Of a stretch of DNA of 30,310 nt, positions 27,296-30,310 are shown piece by piece. Made by a program: the position numbers and the translations under genes. The DNA is taken from contig JAJPZB010000043.1 of the NCBI GenBank assembly GCA_021204635.1, forward strand, positions 1 through 30,310, given 5' to 3'. Position 1 is the first letter of the stretch, and every line of letters starts with the position of its first letter. Origin of the DNA: Opitutia bacterium (GTDB lineage Bacteria > Verrucomicrobiota > Verrucomicrobiia > Opitutales > UBA953). The notes below the pieces were generated by a model. It saw nothing but the letters and a program-made list of their open reading frames with translations. It had not been told where the DNA came from and searched no databases.

Positions 27296-28546
27296 TTAAG
27301 GCGTGAATTCGATTTCGAAGGTTTGAGATTCTTTAACGGACACTTGCGTATCCGGTAGCAGAAATGAGAGCACCGCCCCCGCAGATGTCGCGGAGGTGAC
27401 TTTTGCGGGCACGGGCAATTCCGCGCCCTCGACATAAATTTTGCAAAGCCCGTCGCCGGGGAGCGCGACGCCGGGATCTGCCACAGAAAATTTGAAGCGC
27501 GACGTGTCGAGCACGATATCGACGACAATCTTAATCCGCGTCCCCGCCTCGGGCACCTTGCGCTCGATTTCCGGCGCCTCTTCGCCCGCCGCCGCGTCGT
27601 CGCCACCGTCGCTTGCTGCGGCGGCATTTTCCGCCTCTGCGCCGGAATTTCCTGCGACGTCGTCCAAAATCCTTATCGCCGGAGACGCCTTTGCCGCCTC
27701 GGGCATCACCGCCGAGTGCGCGGCAAATGCGCCTTTCCACACGGGCACAATTTTCTCGCCAAGCGGGAGCGAAATTTCCACCACGTGCATGCCGACAGCC
27801 AATCCCTCGATTGCTCCGTCTTTCAGCGCCGCCGGCTTGCCGTCAACCGTGACGACCGCGCCGTTTTGCGAGGCGAGCGCGAGCTGCGTGTCGGGCAAAA
27901 GTATTCTGGCGTCGGGCGCGGCGGCAGGCTTGTTTTGCCGCATGTCAAACGCGACTCTCTCCGTGCTGTTTGCCGCAATTTTCACGGTCTTGGACTGCAC
28001 GCCAAGTGTCGGCGAACGTGCCTCTACGAGCACCTCTTTTCCCACCGGCATATTGCCGATCAAAACGACGCCGCGCCCTCTGCGCTCGCCGTCAATAAAA
28101 ATTTCCACATCGGGCGGCTGGCACGAAACCTCCAATTCCCCGACCCGCATTTTGAGCTCGGGAATGAGCCGCACAACCTTTCCCGCCGCGAGCTCGACCC
28201 CGCCGATGACGCATTCCCCGTCCGCATTTGCGTGGACAAAAACAAAGTCGTGCACGCCCGACGACACGCCCGAATCCACGAGCGCAATCCCCGTGCTGTC
28301 TATCTCGCCGAGCAACACGCGCTTGTCCTCATCGACGACGCGGAAAATCAGCGTCCCCGGCTCGCCCTTGACTGCGAGGACGGCGTCCGTCGAAGAAGAC
28401 TTTTCCGCCACGGAAGCGCTTCCGCCCTTGTCTTCGGGAGACGCCGCGCCTTCGCCCGCAAACAATGCCGCAGCGATGAGCGCAAAAAACGCCACCACCG
28501 CGAATTGTACGCGTAGAAAGATCTTTGGGCGGGTTGAGGCAAACAT
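27296..28546 (-). CDS. Secreted PEGA-domain protein, first gene of autotransporter operon
   Basis: The 416-residue product has an N-terminal signal or anchor (IFLRVQFAVVAFFALIAAAL). Residues about 138-200 fit a PEGA domain, a small beta-sandwich found in surface-layer and envelope proteins: a CQPPDVEIFIDGERRGRG strand pair followed by NMPVGKEVLVEA. A second, weaker PEGA-like stretch lies near 225-265 (VVTVDGKPA...GLAVGMHVVEISL). An Ala/Glu/Asp-rich linker (about 290-335) leads to a C-terminal domain (about 338-416) that I do not recognise. It has no beta-barrel, so it should stay periplasmic or membrane-attached. Its position as first gene of the operon suggests a role in envelope handling or assembly of AT2 and AT1, but that is inference. 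Confidence 0.82.
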   Translation of the reverse strand: MFASTRPKIFLRVQFAVVAFFALIAAALFAGEGAASPEDKGGSASVAEKSSSTDAVLAVKGEPGTLIFRVVDEDKRVLLGEIDSTGIALVDSGVSSGVHDFVFVHANADGECVIGGVELAAGKVVRLIPELKMRVGELEVSCQPPDVEIFIDGERRGRGVVLIGNMPVGKEVLVEARSPTLGVQSKTVKIAANSTERVAFDMRQNKPAAAPDARILLPDTQLALASQNGAVVTVDGKPAALKDGAIEGLAVGMHVVEISLPLGEKIVPVWKGAFAAHSAVMPEAAKASPAIRILDDVAGNSGAEAENAAAASDGGDDAAAGEEAPEIERKVPEAGTRIKIVVDIVLDTSRFKFSVADPGVALPGDGLCKIYVEGAELPVPAKVTSATSAGAVLSFLLPDTQVSVKESQTFEIEFTP

Positions 28547-28586
28547 TAGATAAAGCGGAGAGAAGGCAGGGGGTTTGATTGCGGAA

Positions 28587-28615
28587 ATAACAATGATTTT
28601 CGACTATTTAGTCAA
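28587..28615 (-). promoter_or_regulatory. Sigma70-like promoter of the PEGA-AT2-AT1 operon
   Basis: On the minus strand TTGACT (28615-28610) and TGTTAT (28592-28587) are separated by exactly 17 nt, giving five and four matches to the -35 and -10 consensus. Transcription would start near 28580, leaving a leader of about 35 nt before the PEGA start at 28546. No obvious Shine-Dalgarno is in the leader. Confidence 0.65.
28602..28613. promoter_or_regulatory. Palindrome GACTATTTAGTC over the -35 box, candidate operator
   Basis: A perfect 5+5 inverted repeat (GACTA-TT-TAGTC) overlaps the -35 hexamer and the upstream end of the spacer. It also lies 76 nt upstream of divergent purM. A bound dimeric regulator here would block the operon promoter. 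A short palindrome can occur by chance in AT-rich DNA. Confidence 0.4.
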
Positions 28616-28689
28616 GACTTCAACGGGGAAGACGCGCAAAAAAATTCGCCTTCCATTTTTCCTGCCCAAAACTTAGCTTTGACCGAACC

Positions 28690-29904
28690 ATGGAAATCTC
28701 GAAAACCGCCAATAAATCGGGCGCGCAGGGGAGATATGCCGAGCGCGGCGTTTCCTCTTCAAAAGATGAAGTCCACGCCGTCGTGGATAAAATCGACAAG
28801 GGAATTTTCCCGGGCGCATTTTGCAAAATCACGGAAGATTTTCTCACAAAAAACCCCGCACTCTGCAACTGCACACACTCCGACGGCTCGGGAACAAAAT
28901 CGCTCCTCGCCTACATGTATTGGAAAGAAACCGGCGACGCCTCCGTCTATCGCGGAATCGCACAAGACAGCATCGTCATGAACATCGACGACCTGCTCTG
29001 CATCGGCGTCGTCGGCAACGCCGTGATTTCTTCGACGATCAATCGCAACGCAAAATCGATCCCGGGCGAAGTCCTCGCAAACCTCATCGAGGGCACGGAA
29101 GAATTTTTGCAACTGCTCCGCGATTTTGGAGTTGACGTGCGCTCAGGCGGAGGCGAAACGGCAGACGTCGGCGACCTCACGCCGACATGCACCGTGGATT
29201 CCTGCGCGACAGCCGTCTTGGAACGCGCCCGCGTGATAGACGCCTCGCGCATTCGCCCTGGCCTCGCAATCGTCGCGCTCTCCTCGGCAGGCACATGCGC
29301 ATATGAGCCCGCCGAAAATTCCGGTATCGCCTCAAACGGGCTGACCTCCGCGCGCCACGAAATGCTCTGCAAATACTACGCAGAAAAATATCCGGAGACC
29401 TTCGACAAACACATCAATCCCGAGTTCGTTTACTGCGGAACGGCAAAGCTCGAAGATGCGCTGCCGGGCTCGACACTCTCCGTCGGCAAAGCCCTGCTCT
29501 CGCCCACGCGCACATACGCGCCATTCGTCCTGCGCCTGCTGAAAGAAATTCCGACGGAACGCGTCTATGGCTTGGTGCACTGCTCGGGCGGCGCGCTCAC
29601 AAAGTCGATCCGCTTTGGGAAAAATATCCATTTCGTCAAGAACAATCTTTTGCCCGTGCCACCAATTTTCAGGGCAATTCGCGACGCCGGCAAAACCTCC
29701 GCCGCAGAAATGCACCGCGTGTACAACATGGGCCAGCGCCTCGAAATCTACGTGGAAGAACGCGACGTTGCCACCACGCTGCAAATCGCAAACTCGCTCG
29801 GCATCGAAGCAAAAATCATGGGCCACACCGAAGCCTCGCAACGCCCCAACGGCGCAAACCATATCACCGTCACAACCGCCACCGGCGAAGTCGTGGAATA
29901 TTGA
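28690..29904 (+). CDS. purM: Phosphoribosylformylglycinamidine cyclo-ligase (AIR synthetase)
   Basis: PurM closes the imidazole ring of purines, converting FGAM to AIR with ATP. The 404-residue product is the long form also common in Bacteroidota (E. coli PurM is about 345). The conserved N-terminal YAERGVSSSKDEVHAVV leads into IDKGIFPGAFCKI, then the ATP/substrate loop HSDGSGTKSLLAYMYW (about 63-78). Further motifs are IAQDSIVMNIDDLLCIG, the glycine segment SGGGETADVGD (near 157) and the C-terminal VHCSGGALTKSIRFG (near 297) and YNMGQRLEIYV. It is not next to other purine genes here. It diverges from the autotransporter operon across 143 nt; no convincing promoter for it was seen. The G-rich repeat island starts directly after its stop. 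Confidence 0.95.
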   Translation: MEISKTANKSGAQGRYAERGVSSSKDEVHAVVDKIDKGIFPGAFCKITEDFLTKNPALCNCTHSDGSGTKSLLAYMYWKETGDASVYRGIAQDSIVMNIDDLLCIGVVGNAVISSTINRNAKSIPGEVLANLIEGTEEFLQLLRDFGVDVRSGGGETADVGDLTPTCTVDSCATAVLERARVIDASRIRPGLAIVALSSAGTCAYEPAENSGIASNGLTSARHEMLCKYYAEKYPETFDKHINPEFVYCGTAKLEDALPGSTLSVGKALLSPTRTYAPFVLRLLKEIPTERVYGLVHCSGGALTKSIRFGKNIHFVKNNLLPVPPIFRAIRDAGKTSAAEMHRVYNMGQRLEIYVEERDVATTLQIANSLGIEAKIMGHTEASQRPNGANHITVTTATGEVVEY

Positions 29905-30080
29905 GGTGACGCGCAGGTTGGTGGTGAGCGGTGTGGATGGTGGTGACGGTGGTGGATTTGGGTTAGTGGTGACGGCAAGCTGCCACGATTGTTGTCACAC
30001 GGATTTGTTCGGGACTAACGTCCCTCACGGCAATTTGTGACAGCGGGTTGGTGGTGAAACTTTGGGTTGGTGGTGGCGGC
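29905..30080 (+). repeat. TGGTGG-rich tract 3' of purM
   Basis: The plus strand carries GGTTGGTGGTGAGC and GGTGGTGACGGTGGTGG motifs from a few bases after the purM stop, then hairpin copy C and further GGTTGGTGGTG stretches. The layout is the same as after midA: stop codon, G-rich tract, then hairpin. No gene is seen. Confidence 0.75.
29995..30030 (+). repeat. Hairpin repeat family H2, copy C
   Basis: The unit starts TCACACGGATTTGTTCGG; its hairpin is GGGAC-TAAC-GTCCC (30011-30024). Relative to copies A and B the only changes are A to G and T to C at the two paired positions, so the stem is preserved. Confidence 0.85.
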
Positions 30081-30084
30081 AAGC

Positions 30085-30310
30085 TTCCCACCTGCGATGC
30101 CGGAGCACCAACGTAATTCTCCCGCTAAGTTAGCGGGAGGGGACCGCGTTAGCGGTGAGGGAGTGTGTTCGTTGTACGTCGCCTGACTCCGCTCTCCGCC
30201 ACCAACCCAAATCTCACCACCAACCCTCCGAAAAAACTCTCCCCACAAACTCAATCTCGCGTATGCAATACGCGATTCTCCCGCTAAGTTAGCGGGAGGG
30301 GACCGCGATA
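30085..30310 (-). repeat. Inverted copies of the tandem repeat, running off the window
   Basis: Two units of the 9212-9727 repeat occur on the minus strand. Their large inverted repeats lie at 30119-30139 and 30278-30298 (spacing 159 bp). The small hairpin reads ACCGC-TAAC-GCGGT on the minus strand at 30143-30156; the second is cut by the window end. The shorter spacing is due to a different spacer holding another palindrome, CGCGTAT-GCA-ATACGCG type (30258-30274). Confidence 0.85.

Noticed and set aside
28616..28689. Promoter for purM
   Set aside because: No -35/-10 pair with acceptable spacing on the plus strand; a poly-A stretch and pyrimidine run are present but not diagnostic.

Overview
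The window reads as Gram-negative, high-GC bacterial chromosome. The best taxonomic guess is Verrucomicrobiota, perhaps an Opitutae/Puniceicoccales-type gut organism. This is inferred from three things: very large type V autotransporters built of 'autotransporter-associated beta strand' repeats, the long PurM form also common in Bacteroidota, and mostly absent Shine-Dalgarno sequences. There is no rRNA, tRNA, transposase, integrase or phage gene in the window.

Left part (1-9001): mfd and uvrC are adjacent on the minus strand (17 nt apart) and form a nucleotide-excision-repair pair for transcription-coupled repair. Upstream of them, on the same strand, is a small putative lipoprotein gene that ends in its own intrinsic terminator. 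Divergent from the lipoprotein gene, on the plus strand, are speA (biosynthetic arginine decarboxylase) and a MidA-family methyltransferase gene 27 nt after it.

Middle (9002-10007): a non-coding repeat island of about 1 kb. It contains TGGTGG-rich tracts, a 201/202-bp tandem repeat, and small hairpins whose stems show compensatory changes between copies. The same elements recur at 29905-30310, and the G-rich tract also occurs just past uvrC at 72-130. In every case the G-rich strand is the coding strand of the gene that has just ended.

Right part (10055-28546): an apparent three-gene minus-strand operon of about 18.5 kb. The order is a secreted PEGA-domain protein, autotransporter AT2 (2361 aa), then autotransporter AT1 (about 3368 aa). 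It has a good sigma70-like promoter with an overlapping palindrome at one end and a clear intrinsic terminator at the other. AT1 carries the most unusual feature of the window: about 840 residues made of roughly 35-40 diverged units of about 20 residues, with the pattern Y-x-V-[ND]-x-D-G-Y-L-V-D-x-x-G-N-x-V. The array lies inside an otherwise standard beta-helix passenger. AT2 has only one or two such units at what looks like the corresponding position. purM lies divergently at 28690-29904, followed by the second repeat island.
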